Assembly (NCBI GenBank): GCA_905250115.1
Contig: CAJNOI010000037.1
Location: 62,001 to 126,000, forward strand
Length of the DNA: 64,000 bases
Direction: 5' to 3'
DNA from: Adineta steineri
Taxonomy: Eukaryota > Rotifera > Eurotatoria > Adinetida > Adinetidae
Positions within the stretch are counted from its first letter, which is position 1; each line of letters opens with the position of its first letter. Positions 22,601-32,959 of the stretch are shown here, piece by piece. Both the position numbers and the translations under genes were made by a program. A model generated the notes under the pieces. It made no database searches. It had not been told where the DNA came from and saw nothing but the letters and a program-made list of their open reading frames with translations.

Positions 22601-23733
22601 CTTCACTTGACCAATATTCGCGTATATATTTTCAATATTCTCAATCGCTTTCATGTCCTTGCACGACTATTTCTCTTACTTACGAGCAATTTGTTAATGT
22701 GCGAGTAGCACGTTTTCATCAAATATGTCAAAGTATATATGTTACAACAGCTTGGACATTACTCATTGATGATTCACATCTGTATCACACTATTTTCTTT
22801 GAAGATTTTCGCCAGTTAGGTGGCCGTTTCTTTGAAACATTAGCTTCATTCTGTGCTCTCTCTCAAGAACTAATCACAGAAGAATTGATCAAATTCAATG
22901 CAAGCCGTTTCGTGACTAATGATGTCATGGCATCAAATTTGTTTTACAGTCAATTTGAATCATACATGCAGAGTTTTATTTCTTCGACAAAACGTTCATT
23001 CAAAAGGTCCATTCAATTGATACGTGAATTAACTGAAGGCAATATACTTTTCTCGGGTATTCTTAGTAATCTTCAGTTTAACATGGTTGTTAACGGTACT
23101 GAAAATGTATTTTTAACCATAAATTACACGACATTTATGGATAACTCATCAAACTGTTCATGTCAACGGACACCCACATGCGTAGCACCATCTTCTGTCT
23201 TCTACGATGTTTCCTATGCTGCCACACCAGTGATTCGATTTACTGTGCCGGGAATTATGCGTGGATGTTATGTCCTTGAAGCGTTTCTACAATCGAATTT
23301 GATCTGTTTTTACAATCAATCATGTGTCAATGATCTTCGTCATGCATTGAATACAACAGATCCGTTGAATATGACCATTGTACTCAATACGACTGCACTC
23401 AATCCATTACTTCCCAGTCAATTTCATATGAATTCAACATTGAATGATATTATTAATGAACTGATGGTCGAAGAATGGATAACAAATGCATCGCACGAGA
23501 TGTATTATACGGCATGCAATCCAGTAGTATGCACCTATTCTGTTATTGGTAAAAATAAGTTGATCTCGATAATATCAACTATGATTGGTTTGTTTGGAAG
23601 TCTTACTACGATACTGACATTTATCGTACCAATCGTGGTCGAAAGAGTGAGATTTTATCTTCGACGACGTGGTAATAGAGTCAGAAACATCGAAGAACTC
23701 ACAATAGAAACACCAGCGAGCATACGCTATTGA
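19685..23733 (+). CDS. Three-module six-TM surface protein of unknown function
   Basis: Three exons (19685-20951, 21024-22313, 22370-23733) each encode one homologous module of about 420-450 residues. Canonical introns of 72 and 56 bp join them in frame (phase 1 both times) into 1,306 aa. Each module has a cytoplasmic start, a TM after RxQIxxxR (RSQILAARVYVVLLT, RTQIIATRTYLLTLV, RTQIISTRVFLGFLF), an ectodomain opening with CPCT (TLSCPCTST, SLACPCTNT, SLSCPCTTI), a conserved LQSxLxCxYNQxC box, and a final TM before a basic tail. N-glycosylation sequons are frequent in the ectodomain. Each module begins and ends on the same side of the membrane, so chaining is topologically sound. Alternatively, reading through the introns would give three separate proteins, because each intron carries an early in-frame stop. 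The two-TM Cys-rich plan resembles degenerin-type channels, but no channel motif is recognised. Function unknown. Confidence 0.7.
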
Positions 23734-24130
23734 TCTGAACGCTTCTGTCCTGTATTTAGCGTTTAGTGACCAGAGGTGTGAGCCATTCGACTCAGCCACC
23801 ACCGATGGTATTCGAAATTTTCGAGCTGCCGTTGTTGACACCCATCATAAATATCGCTTTTCATTTGCTTATGTCTACTATTATATAATACTTTTTTAAA
23901 CTTTAAGCCGCCGCACCACCAATGGTATTTAAAATTTTCGAGTCGCCGCTGTGCAACCTGGGAATGTTAACTCTGCGCCACCAAACATTTCTAAAAACTT
24001 TTAAAACTTAGCGCTGCCGTCGAGTACCCTACCGGCTTACACCTTCACTACTGACTTTAAAAACACATATAGTAGTCTAATACAGAAGAATATTTCTTTC
24101 GTTTAGCGAATTATAAAAGAAGAGTCCGTT
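23734..24130. repeat. Diverged direct repeats, probably transposon-derived
   Basis: A unit like CCACCGATGGTATTCGAAAT followed by TTTCGAG and TGCCG at about 23798 recurs diverged at about 23918 (ACCACCAATGGTATTTAAAA), with a weaker third copy near 23980. GC-rich relative to the surroundings. No coding frame. Confidence 0.45.
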
Positions 24131-24153
24131 CACTTATATATTACGATGTTTGA

Positions 24154-24307
24154 TCTCTGAGAAAAGAAGGAAGTTTGCAGAACTCCTCGAAAAGGTTCTA
24201 TAGATTTCTAAAAGCATACAAAGGCGCCGAAAGTCTCAAAAAAAGAATTGAATATTCGACAGAACGTTTTCGAGGGGTTCTGCAAACCTCCTCGTTTTTT
24301 TCAGAGA
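24154..24307. mobile_element. Foldback/MITE-like element (154 bp)
   Basis: Imperfect inverted repeats of about 46 bp: left TCTCTGAGAAAAGAAGGAAG continuing TTTGCAGAACTCCTCGAAAA; right is its near reverse complement ending TTTTTTTCAGAGA. No coding capacity and no clear target duplication, so the superfamily is open. Confidence 0.6.
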
Positions 24308-24519
24308 TGGATTAATTATTTCGACATGAACAAGAGTAAGACTGAAATCAGTTACTTTCGTCTACCACATTAATATATTATAAAAGATACTATGAGATGG
24401 ACAATATTTGCACAAAATAAAACATATAGCATAAAAAACATGAAAAAAAGAATGAGAACACATAGCGTAAGGATATGTGTATGGATGCGTGAGTGTAAGA
24501 TCGATATAATACTCAAATT

Positions 24520-24553
24520 CACACCCACACCCTGATTTGAGGGTGTGGGTGTG
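24520..24553. repeat. Telomere-repeat palindrome H6, reversed polarity
   Basis: CACACCCACACCC, 8-base loop, GGGTGTGGGTGTG. Perfect 13-bp arms with the C-rich arm first, the opposite of H1-H4. Confidence 0.75.
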
Positions 24554-24599
24554 TTTTTTCTCCTCATACATCCTCACCCGTACCTACATTCACCTACAA

Positions 24600-26484
24600 A
24601 AATGTTTCAACAAATGAATATCAAATATGTAATATTCGTAATGCCTTTCATACAGTTCGTACCATACAGTAGGATATAAATAGTATGTTCTATATGAATA
24701 AAAAAGAACAATTATTACTAATTTATTATATATTTTACTGAAAATGAATCTAACTTAAATAAAAAAAATTAGAGCTAGTTCAAGAGAAAGAGTAAATATA
24801 AATATATGAACATTGATACAAAAACAAAGAAAAACACGCACATTTAGGTAAAATGTCTAGATGTTTGATAAAACAAACTTATGATCAGACTTAGCTAGCA
24901 CGATTAACTAAAAACGACTCCTGAAATATAAAGCTGAAATGAGAAAGCAATTCCCTAACTTATATTTGTTTAAGTACCTAAAGTTACTGGTGAAAAATTT
25001 GTAACACCAGACAGATAATATTGATATCGATTTGCCACAGCGTATAAGCTACCACCACGAGGAATGAATCATGTCCCGCAACCGAGAGAAACTGTTTCGG
25101 TTCAAGAAGAAATCCTTTACCCTCATCAAGTCAACGGGAAATCTGTTTTCGACCGAAGTAGAAACAATTCGAAATGTAAACATTCATCTATATCTTCACT
25201 CATTAGGAGACATGGAACTTGAAAATATCCATACCGTATTGAATTAGATATTGAATGCATATATTTTCACGTTTGTACCATTTCTCTTTGTATGCAATAT
25301 CCGTATGGTATCGAATAAGGTATTAAATGGATGTTGTTTTTGCTGTTTTCATTTCTCCTTAGTGTATTGCTTTTGTGAGGTTGAACTATTTCTCCTCAAA
25401 GTGTACCAATTCCTCGATCGGCTTCTCCAATAGTCCACTGCTGGGAATTTATTGATCTAAATCCATATCATAGAAAAAAACTTTTTATAATCATAATAGA
25501 TTCTGCACTTCTGATCTTTATTTATACCAATTGTAGATTTCATTTACTTATTATTAGTAGAAGATTAATATTATCATCATCTGATCTTTCATATTGTACG
25601 GTTTATGAAGAAATTGTTCATTATACTAAATTTGATCTATTTTGATGAAAAAGCAAATATATGCGATATTATTTATTTAGTTTTGATTGTAAATATACTG
25701 CGTGAAGACGAAAAATCAACTATAAAACTTTAATCATTACAGATATCGATTTTATCATTAAATCAGTGTATTTTGACAAGACTTTTGTGATAGTTCATAT
25801 CTTTAAAACAAAATAAAAATGATCAAATGCCTTTTACTTGAACAAGATAATATACTATTTTAGTTATGAAGCTTTAATCTAACGTCTTAATCCACTTGAT
25901 GATGTATTAAGTTTATTTATTACTAATTCATTCCAATCAATTTTCAGAAATAATTTGATGTACAAATTATATTACATTACATGCATTAGTTGATCGTGAA
26001 TGAATACTACGTCTATATTTCATTGAATGGGCAACAACTGGTATAAAATCAATACTGGATGATTTTCACATTTTAACTCGCGAGAGAAAGTATCTATTTT
26101 TAAAGAAAATATGTATATTATCAGAATTCTGTGTATCGATCCGATTTCTACCGAAGTACGATATCATATTTGTTATAGTGCTACTGCTATATCTTTTTTT
26201 TTCTTTCTTTTCTATCGTACAGATGACACGTACGATATACATGTATGGGATTTTTCCTGACTCATTCGTTATATATTTTAGTTTCAACCCATTCTCCTTC
26301 TAAGAATATTGGATTGTGCAATACCGTTTCTGTAATGTGTTGTATATAGTTATAAAAGGATATCGTCACTGTTAATTGTATATACTAGATTTTCTACTGT
26401 ATTTTTTCTCTCACTAGAATTTATTCATTTTTATTTCGTTTTTTTCTTATATTTTAGAATTGAAAATAGATATTTTAAAACTTA
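24600..26484. other. Intergenic, no gene seen
   Basis: AT-rich, many stops. 25245-25430 shares blocks with 11315-11405 (dispersed repeat). The right end is the 5' flank of the glycine-rich gene. Confidence 0.5.
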
Positions 26485-28065
26485 TTGTACAAATTTAATT
26501 ATACAATATTACTAACAATGATTTGGATATGTGATGAATGCAAAAAAGATAAGCACAAAAAATGTCGAGATAGAATCATTTGTGATTGTTCATGCAATAT
26601 TAATGGTACTGCTGATAAGATTCAGAAAGCTGCAGCTATCGTAGGAGGAGCAGGATTAGCTGTTGGTGGTTTAGCATTAACTATATGTACTGGTGGTATA
26701 GGTGCAGTCCTTATTGGTGGTGCAATGTTAGGTGCTGGTGTTAGTTCCACTTTCCATGGAGCTGAAAAAGCAATTAAAAAACAAAGAATAGACGGTACAA
26801 TGTTCGTTGCTGATGTTGCTTTTGGTGCTGTGACAGGAGTAGCAACTGGTGGAATGGGTGCAATAGGTGAAACTGTTGCCACAAATGTAGTTAAACAAGG
26901 TGTTAAAGAAGTTGCAAAAGTCGGAGCAAAAAAACTTGCTGTACGAGCTGCTACTGGTGTTGTAACTGGAGTCGCAACAAAAGCAATAGATGAAGTTAAA
27001 CAATGTTCGACAACAGATAAAAAATGGTCAGATTATGGAAAAAGTTTTGATAAAAATGGTAATAAAAATGGAACAGCAGCTGCATGGGTTACAGGTGCTC
27101 TTGTTGGTGGATTAGGTGGTGCAAGTACTCATATTAGCTCTAATTTAACGAAAGAAGTTTCAAATGGTGTTGCAAAAAGTGTTGCACGTATTGCTGTAAG
27201 TGGAACAACTGCAGCATTAAGTGATGCAACCGTTCAAGGTGCAACTATAATTACTGGAAATCAAGATCATTATGATGTTAAACGAACTATTAAAAGTGCT
27301 ACGGCAAGTACAATAATGGCAACAGCTCAAGAAGGAACAAAAAATGCTATATATAATATTAATGGTGGGAAAAACAATATGTTAATCCACAAACCAAACA
27401 AAGAAGCTATGGAAAATATTCCTGAACAAGGTAGACAAGAGGCAATAAAGGAATCAGACAAATTAAACAAATTACCTCAAAATTTATTAAATGATGGAAG
27501 AACAACTGCTAAAATACGTACTGATTTAAACGACGTTCACGAAACTCAAAAGACAATAATACAAAATTATGATGTACAGATTGAAGAAGTTCGTATTCTA
27601 AAACAAGATGCACAGAAAGTAGGAAATATTAATCAGATTAAAGAGTATTCAAGTAAATATCAGCAATTAAAATCTGATCGAAAAATTGCTGGTCAAGATC
27701 TTACTCGTATTGAACAGAAAATTGGACAAAATCCTCCTTATTATATGGATGATCAAAGTCATGCACATTTTCTTGACAAGAAAAAATTTGGTCAAGTATC
27801 CGTTGATATTAACAAACCTAATCCTACAGAGAGAGGTCAAAATAGAGTAATATTCGATCGTGGTGTTGATAGCAAAGGGCAAGACGTATTCCTATATTCT
27901 GATCATACATTTGCACATGATTATGAAACTACACGTGGCTTTGGTAAAGGAGATTGTTATAAAAATTATACTACGCATACCAACATCATAAAAGCAACAA
28001 ATGAAGTGACAAATATTTTTATGTGTAATGATGCATCAAAAATCAAAGAAGAACAAGAATTTTAA
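26485..28065 (+). CDS. Cys-rich N-terminus + Gly/Ala-rich membrane-like domain protein, toxin-like architecture
   Basis: One intronless frame of 526 aa; the better start may be the second ATG (26518, MIWICDECKKDKHKKC). The N-terminus has a CxxC...H..C...CxC zinc-ribbon-like cluster (ICDECKKDKHKKCRDR, ICDCSC). Residues about 45-290 are Gly/Ala-rich amphipathic or membrane-like segments (GGAGLAVGGLALTICTGGIG, GAVTGVATGGMGAIGE), as in pore-forming or translocation regions of bacterial polymorphic effectors. A coiled linker follows (about 335-420). The C-terminal 100 residues are polar, with His/Asp/Tyr (YYMDDQSHAHFLDKK, YSDHTFAHDYE) and no recognised fold. It ends 45 bp from a convergent gene. 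Lack of introns and this architecture hint at acquisition from bacteria, but no function is established. Confidence 0.55.
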   Translation: MYKFNYTILLTMIWICDECKKDKHKKCRDRIICDCSCNINGTADKIQKAAAIVGGAGLAVGGLALTICTGGIGAVLIGGAMLGAGVSSTFHGAEKAIKKQRIDGTMFVADVAFGAVTGVATGGMGAIGETVATNVVKQGVKEVAKVGAKKLAVRAATGVVTGVATKAIDEVKQCSTTDKKWSDYGKSFDKNGNKNGTAAAWVTGALVGGLGGASTHISSNLTKEVSNGVAKSVARIAVSGTTAALSDATVQGATIITGNQDHYDVKRTIKSATASTIMATAQEGTKNAIYNINGGKNNMLIHKPNKEAMENIPEQGRQEAIKESDKLNKLPQNLLNDGRTTAKIRTDLNDVHETQKTIIQNYDVQIEEVRILKQDAQKVGNINQIKEYSSKYQQLKSDRKIAGQDLTRIEQKIGQNPPYYMDDQSHAHFLDKKKFGQVSVDINKPNPTERGQNRVIFDRGVDSKGQDVFLYSDHTFAHDYETTRGFGKGDCYKNYTTHTNIIKATNEVTNIFMCNDASKIKEEQEF

Positions 28066-28109
28066 AAGACTTGATCTATTATATTTATTATTGTCAATAT
28101 TTTTTATTG

Positions 28110-28829
28110 TTATTCAGGTATTAAATCTTCTTCACACACCCAAGCAGTATAATCCGATGGATGACCAGTAAAATTAACTTTATAATAAACTTTTCCATTT
28201 CGTTCTTCCATTTCAAGAACTTCATTAACAGTTTCAACTTCATCATCATTAGTCAATGATGGATTAGATGTAATACCTTTTTCATTCCATGTTCGTTTAA
28301 GTTCATGTTCAAAATTATCAAATGATTGTGTTTTATTACTTTCATGCAATGAAGTTGAACTAATTATTGTTGGTGATGATTCTTGAATTTTAACATCTTT
28401 ATTTATTGGTATTATATTTCCAAGTGAAGCTATTTGATTCGATGTTAAACCTATTTGATTTGGTGATGATGTAAAATTAAGATGACGATCTAATTTTGGA
28501 TAATTATTAGGAAGATTATTCGATATTGTTTTTGTTGGAGTTTGATATGAACGTTTAGTTTTTGCTAAATTTATTATAATAAATATTAAACATAATGTAA
28601 TAAAGAAAAACATCAAACAAATAATTGCCAAGATTATCATTGAATTTTGAAGAGTAAAAAATGATTTGGTACTGTTCCATAAATTTTTTTCATTAACTAT
28701 AGTCGATGTAGCGAATTCAATAATATTACTATCTGTTATATTAGACGAATATAATAAAGCCATTGATTCTATTCTCGATTTTTGTTCAAGAAACATGAAA
28801 CTAATCATGTAAATACGGTTCATTATCAA
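28110..28829 (-). CDS. Single-pass membrane protein with a C-terminal chromo-like domain
   Basis: 239 aa, single exon. One strong TM at about residues 64-89 (MIILAIICLMFFFITLCLIF), an N-terminal segment with NIT, NST and similar sequons, then a polar Ser/Asn-rich tail. The last 40 residues read VNEVLEMEERNGKVYYKVNF, then TGHPSDYTAWVCEEDLIPE, which matches the chromodomain pattern (V..IL..R...G...Y.VKW.G.P....TW...E.L). The usual aromatic-cage VKWKGY is VNFTGH here, so methyl-lysine binding is doubtful. A chromo-type fold on a membrane protein is odd. AATAAA on the minus strand just after the stop. Confidence 0.6.
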   Translation of the reverse strand: MIMNRIYMISFMFLEQKSRIESMALLYSSNITDSNIIEFATSTIVNEKNLWNSTKSFFTLQNSMIILAIICLMFFFITLCLIFIIINLAKTKRSYQTPTKTISNNLPNNYPKLDRHLNFTSSPNQIGLTSNQIASLGNIIPINKDVKIQESSPTIISSTSLHESNKTQSFDNFEHELKRTWNEKGITSNPSLTNDDEVETVNEVLEMEERNGKVYYKVNFTGHPSDYTAWVCEEDLIPE

Positions 28830-29375
28830 TACATTCTTATAATTGACAAGCTTAAGAATGGATTTTCATAATATTCGCGCCAATTATATGAGAATACAAT
28901 TTCATTAGACATTTAGACTGAATACTATGAATCACTCAATGATTTATGTTTTGTTCTTTCAGAAAATTATAGTATATCTATCACTGATATGATATGAGAT
29001 GAGATGAGAAGAAACGTGTGGAATATTCTATATGTACTAACTTGCGACATCTATATTATCTATTCCTGTTTTATATGAAATTGAAAACTATAGAAATTAT
29101 TTCATATAAAACAAATAAAATTATTTTATTTAATATATTATCTTTTCTTGTCAATAATAGAGTTTCATTCTAGTTTATCATGGCTCTTGTTTCATGATTG
29201 GCTTATATTGAGATTACCTTTACTATAAGAAATTTATCGTTCTCTCTCTTGAATTGAGCTTATTGTGTGTGTATGTGTATATGTTTTTTTTTCAATTGAT
29301 TCATTAAACTAGCAACAAAGTGTCAAATAAAAAATGATATAAATCCTTAATAAATTTTCAGATTCGAATGAACTA
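28830..29375. promoter_or_regulatory. Divergent intergenic region upstream of the five-gene cluster
   Basis: AT-rich. Contains a (TG)n/TATG stretch near 29265-29285 and a CAG acceptor at 29361 just before the RSBN1-like start, so the transcript's true 5' end lies upstream or a leader is trans-spliced. No TATA box can be assigned firmly. Confidence 0.35.
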
Positions 29376-32300
29376 ATGGCTGATATAAGTAATATTATTA
29401 CATCATCTACGATAATTGATGAAATCAAGGTAGTTAAAATATATATTTAATATACTATTTATTTTAATGAATTATCCTTTTAGAATAATATTAATGATCT
29501 AAATAATAATAATGATAAAATCGATGATAATGATGATCAACATATTAAATCTAAGATAATTAAATGTAAAACAAATAATCAACAAAGTCAAATATCTTCT
29601 TATAATATATTAACATCAAATGGTTCATCATCAACAACAATTCGTTCAATTGATGTACCAAATGAACATACATCAATAAAACTACATATACGACGTGTTT
29701 GTTCTCCGTCATCATCAACAGAAACATTATCTATACATCCAACAACAAATCTTTTATTTCAATCTCAACAACCAAATGAATTGAATGAACAATTGACACC
29801 AAAAATTATTCCCAAACAATTTTTTAATACAACTACAGAATCAACGACAACATCATCATCAACAACGACGTCAACAATTCAAAATAACATTCCACGTCGA
29901 GTGATTTCAACTAGACGTACATCATTAATTGAAACTGATTTTTCTCATATAACGACATCACTTCAGGAACTTCCAAAACCAATAATACATAATCATAATA
30001 ATATATATGATGAAAATACATTAAAAAAACAGACAACTAAAACAAATGGTTATAAACGAAAATCTCAAAATGAACAACAAGAAAAGAAACGACAGAAATT
30101 AACAACTAAAACAATCAAACAACAAATAAATAATACAAGTACGTCTTTCTTATTGATTTATAGAATTCCCAATTGAATTAATAAGAATATTTTATTGTCA
30201 ACATAACTAAGTTATCATATAGTAGTAGTGTACAGGATTTTTTTCCTTTATTGTGAATTTCTTTAATTTCTAGAATCTGCTAATTTACTTGTTCAAACTC
30301 GTTCATCATCACGTTTAAAACAAAAACATCAACCTACAAATGAGCATCAATTATCTACTATAAAACGTCGTTTAAGTACAGAACTTGTAACACCATCGAC
30401 ATCGGATTTATCGACTTCAACAGATAATAATTTACATAATGAATATAAATATTTATATTCATCTACGATAAAATCACAATCAACAAGTGAATGTCAAACA
30501 ACAGATGATATTATTGAAATCTTTCATCAATCAATTCAAACAAATTGTTTAGTTAAATCGGATAAATCAACATATACAGATTTTCTTGATCAACAATTAT
30601 GTGAAAATAGTACACAAACAATACAAAAAGATGAACAAGAAACTCAAACAACAAATTTAAATTGTCCAAATGATTCTCAAGTTTATTTATGTCAAACAAC
30701 AACAAGTCAAATACAATGTGATGGAATACCAATAAGAATAAAATCACCATCACCTATAACATCACCTATTCTTATGAATTCATCGATTAATCAACGATTA
30801 TCATCACCATATATTGATTTATCAATAACAAATAGTAATAATGATCGTTTACAATTATTTCAAAATCTTATACATACAGAAGAACATCCAAATGGTGGTG
30901 CAAGTCTTATACGTACATATTATAATGAATTTGTACGTTTATCCGAAGAAAATGCAAATTTATTTGTTAATTATTTTTTTAATACTGTTTATGGTGAATC
31001 TAATCAACGTGCTAAATATGCTATTGGTGTTTTACATGATGGAGCAAGATATTTACCTGATCTAATAGATTATTTTAGTTTAACATATCCAAAAATGATT
31101 GTTAAAACAACAAATATGTTAAATTCAAAAGAAGTTCTTACAACAACTATGGGAGAATATAGAAATCGTGTTGTACAAACATATTCAAATGGAACATTTC
31201 GATATGGACCATTAATGAGTATATCATTAGTTGGAAAAGTTACTGGGCGAGAAGAATGTGGTAAGAAAAAAAGCTTGAGAACTGTGCAGGTCAAGAATAG
31301 AGAAAAAAAAGTTCGCCTAGGGAATCGATTTTATGAATTGAGAGCATTCATATCTATAATTATTCTTTTGCAGAATGTAGAGTAATGTACTCAACAGTGA
31401 TACCAACTGCTATAGTCAGAAAACCGGAAACTTTTTTTGTTAAATCTGGAAAGGTTTTTAACAGTTAGTTTCTACCGGCAAAAATAAGTTTTTCAAAATC
31501 TTGTTCACGATTATACCACTTATCATTTCAAAAAGCATATGTTTCTATATATCAAAAGAAAATCAACATCAAAATTCAAAATATATAAGAACTATAAGCC
31601 ACTGAGCCGCTGTCAAATAAAAAAATTTTTTTTTGAGTAATAACAAATAAGTAAAATTTGATTCATTAAAAGATATCTGAAATCCGGAAGAGTTGGCAAC
31701 ACTGGTAAAGACTCTATTTTTGCTATATGAAATAGGCTATGTTACTGATTTATTCTTTTACTAATAGGTGATTATTTCCCAATATTTCTTGATAAACTCG
31801 AAGAAAATCCATTTTTACAATCTGTAATGCCTTGGGGAACATTAGCATCGGAAAATATGAAATCGAGAACAGATTCAAATGATGGACCTATTCTATGGGT
31901 TCGACCAGGCGAACAATATGTTCCAACGGCTGAACATAAAAGTTGTCATCCGAAAAAACGTATGGCAAATGAATTACGTAATTTAACATTTACTGGACGT
32001 GGAACTGATCCACGTGAAGTACTTGTTGAAGATCGTACAAGACCACATAGTGATCATTGTGATAGTGATGGATTGGAAACAACAGCAGCTGTTGGAATAT
32101 TAAAAGCTGTACATGTCGGAACACCGTATGTTAGACATTTTTGTTTATTCGTCAATTATTAGTTTTTTGTTGTATTTAAAGATCATCTGTTAATCGAATG
32201 GTAAAAGATGTTGTATGTTTTCATGCTGAAGATTTTGAAAGAGTTGTTGAACGTTTAAAAATTGATTTGTATGAACCACCTGTTTCACAAGTAAGTTTTT

Positions 32301-32631
32301 ATAAATATTTTTAACTAATAAAAATTGTTTTCCAGTGTTTACAATGGTGTGATGAAGGTAAACTCAATCAATTACGTCGTGAAGGTATCCGATATGTTCG
32401 TCTACCGCTTTATGATAATGTAAATATACATTATTTATTTTTTATCGATTTCAAAAAAAATTATTTTCTATTTAGGATATTTATTTCATTCCAAGAAATG
32501 TCGTTCATCAATTTCGTACATTATCATCTGTGACATCGATAGCATGGCATGTACGACTTAAACGTTATTATCCAAATGATATATCTGAAAATGAATATAC
32601 TCCTTTATATAGTCCAATTTCTGATACATAA
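29376..32631 (+). CDS. RSBN1: RSBN1/KDM9-like JmjC protein (histone H4K20 demethylase family)
   Basis: Seven exons (29376-29429, 29484-30138, 30274-31260, 31768-32125, 32182-32290, 32336-32419, 32476-32631) give 800 aa, all phases consistent. The first 480 or so residues are Ser/Thr/Gln-rich and basic ([16 protein letters not shown]). The conserved region starts at [20 protein letters not shown] and continues through [15 protein letters not shown], the putative Fe-binding HSDHCDSDG (about residue 659), [32 protein letters not shown] and [20 protein letters not shown]. This is the RSBN1/RSBN1L/DPY-21 family; DPY-21 demethylates H4K20me2. The 507-bp intron 3 is unusually long. First of five genes in one orientation; the next ATG is 328 bp after the stop. 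Confidence 0.9.
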
Positions 32632-32959
32632 AAAAATATAAAACAAAAGAATCTCATTTTTGTATATAAATCTTTTTTTTCTTCTTCTTCTTCTTCTTCT
32701 TGTATGTTTATATGTGTTGAGCAATAACAAACGTTTATTCTCTTCCTTTTTTGCATGTGTTTGTGTGTAATTGTCGTTTGCTTTGTCTTTTTTCAAAAAA
32801 ACTATTTATTGTTGTTGTTGTTCTCGTTGTTGTTGTTGTTTTTTTTTTGACAAATGAGATTGATTTATATATATATATACATACATATATATATGTAAAC
32901 GAAGAGAACAAATTTGTTTTTTTGTTTTATCTTGTCATGAAAAACAATTTTTAGATATA
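32632..32959. other. Short intergenic with trans-splice-like acceptor
   Basis: T-rich/TTC and GTT simple repeats (32670-32700, 32810-32850) and a TATA-rich tract (32865-32892), ending in TTTTTAG at 32954, 5 bp before the SETDB1 ATG. No classical AATAAA for the upstream gene was seen. Confidence 0.45.

Noticed and set aside
26622..27003. Antisense ORFs within the glycine-rich gene
   Set aside because: Ala/Pro- or Cys/Ser-rich shadows of Gly/Ala codons on the coding strand.
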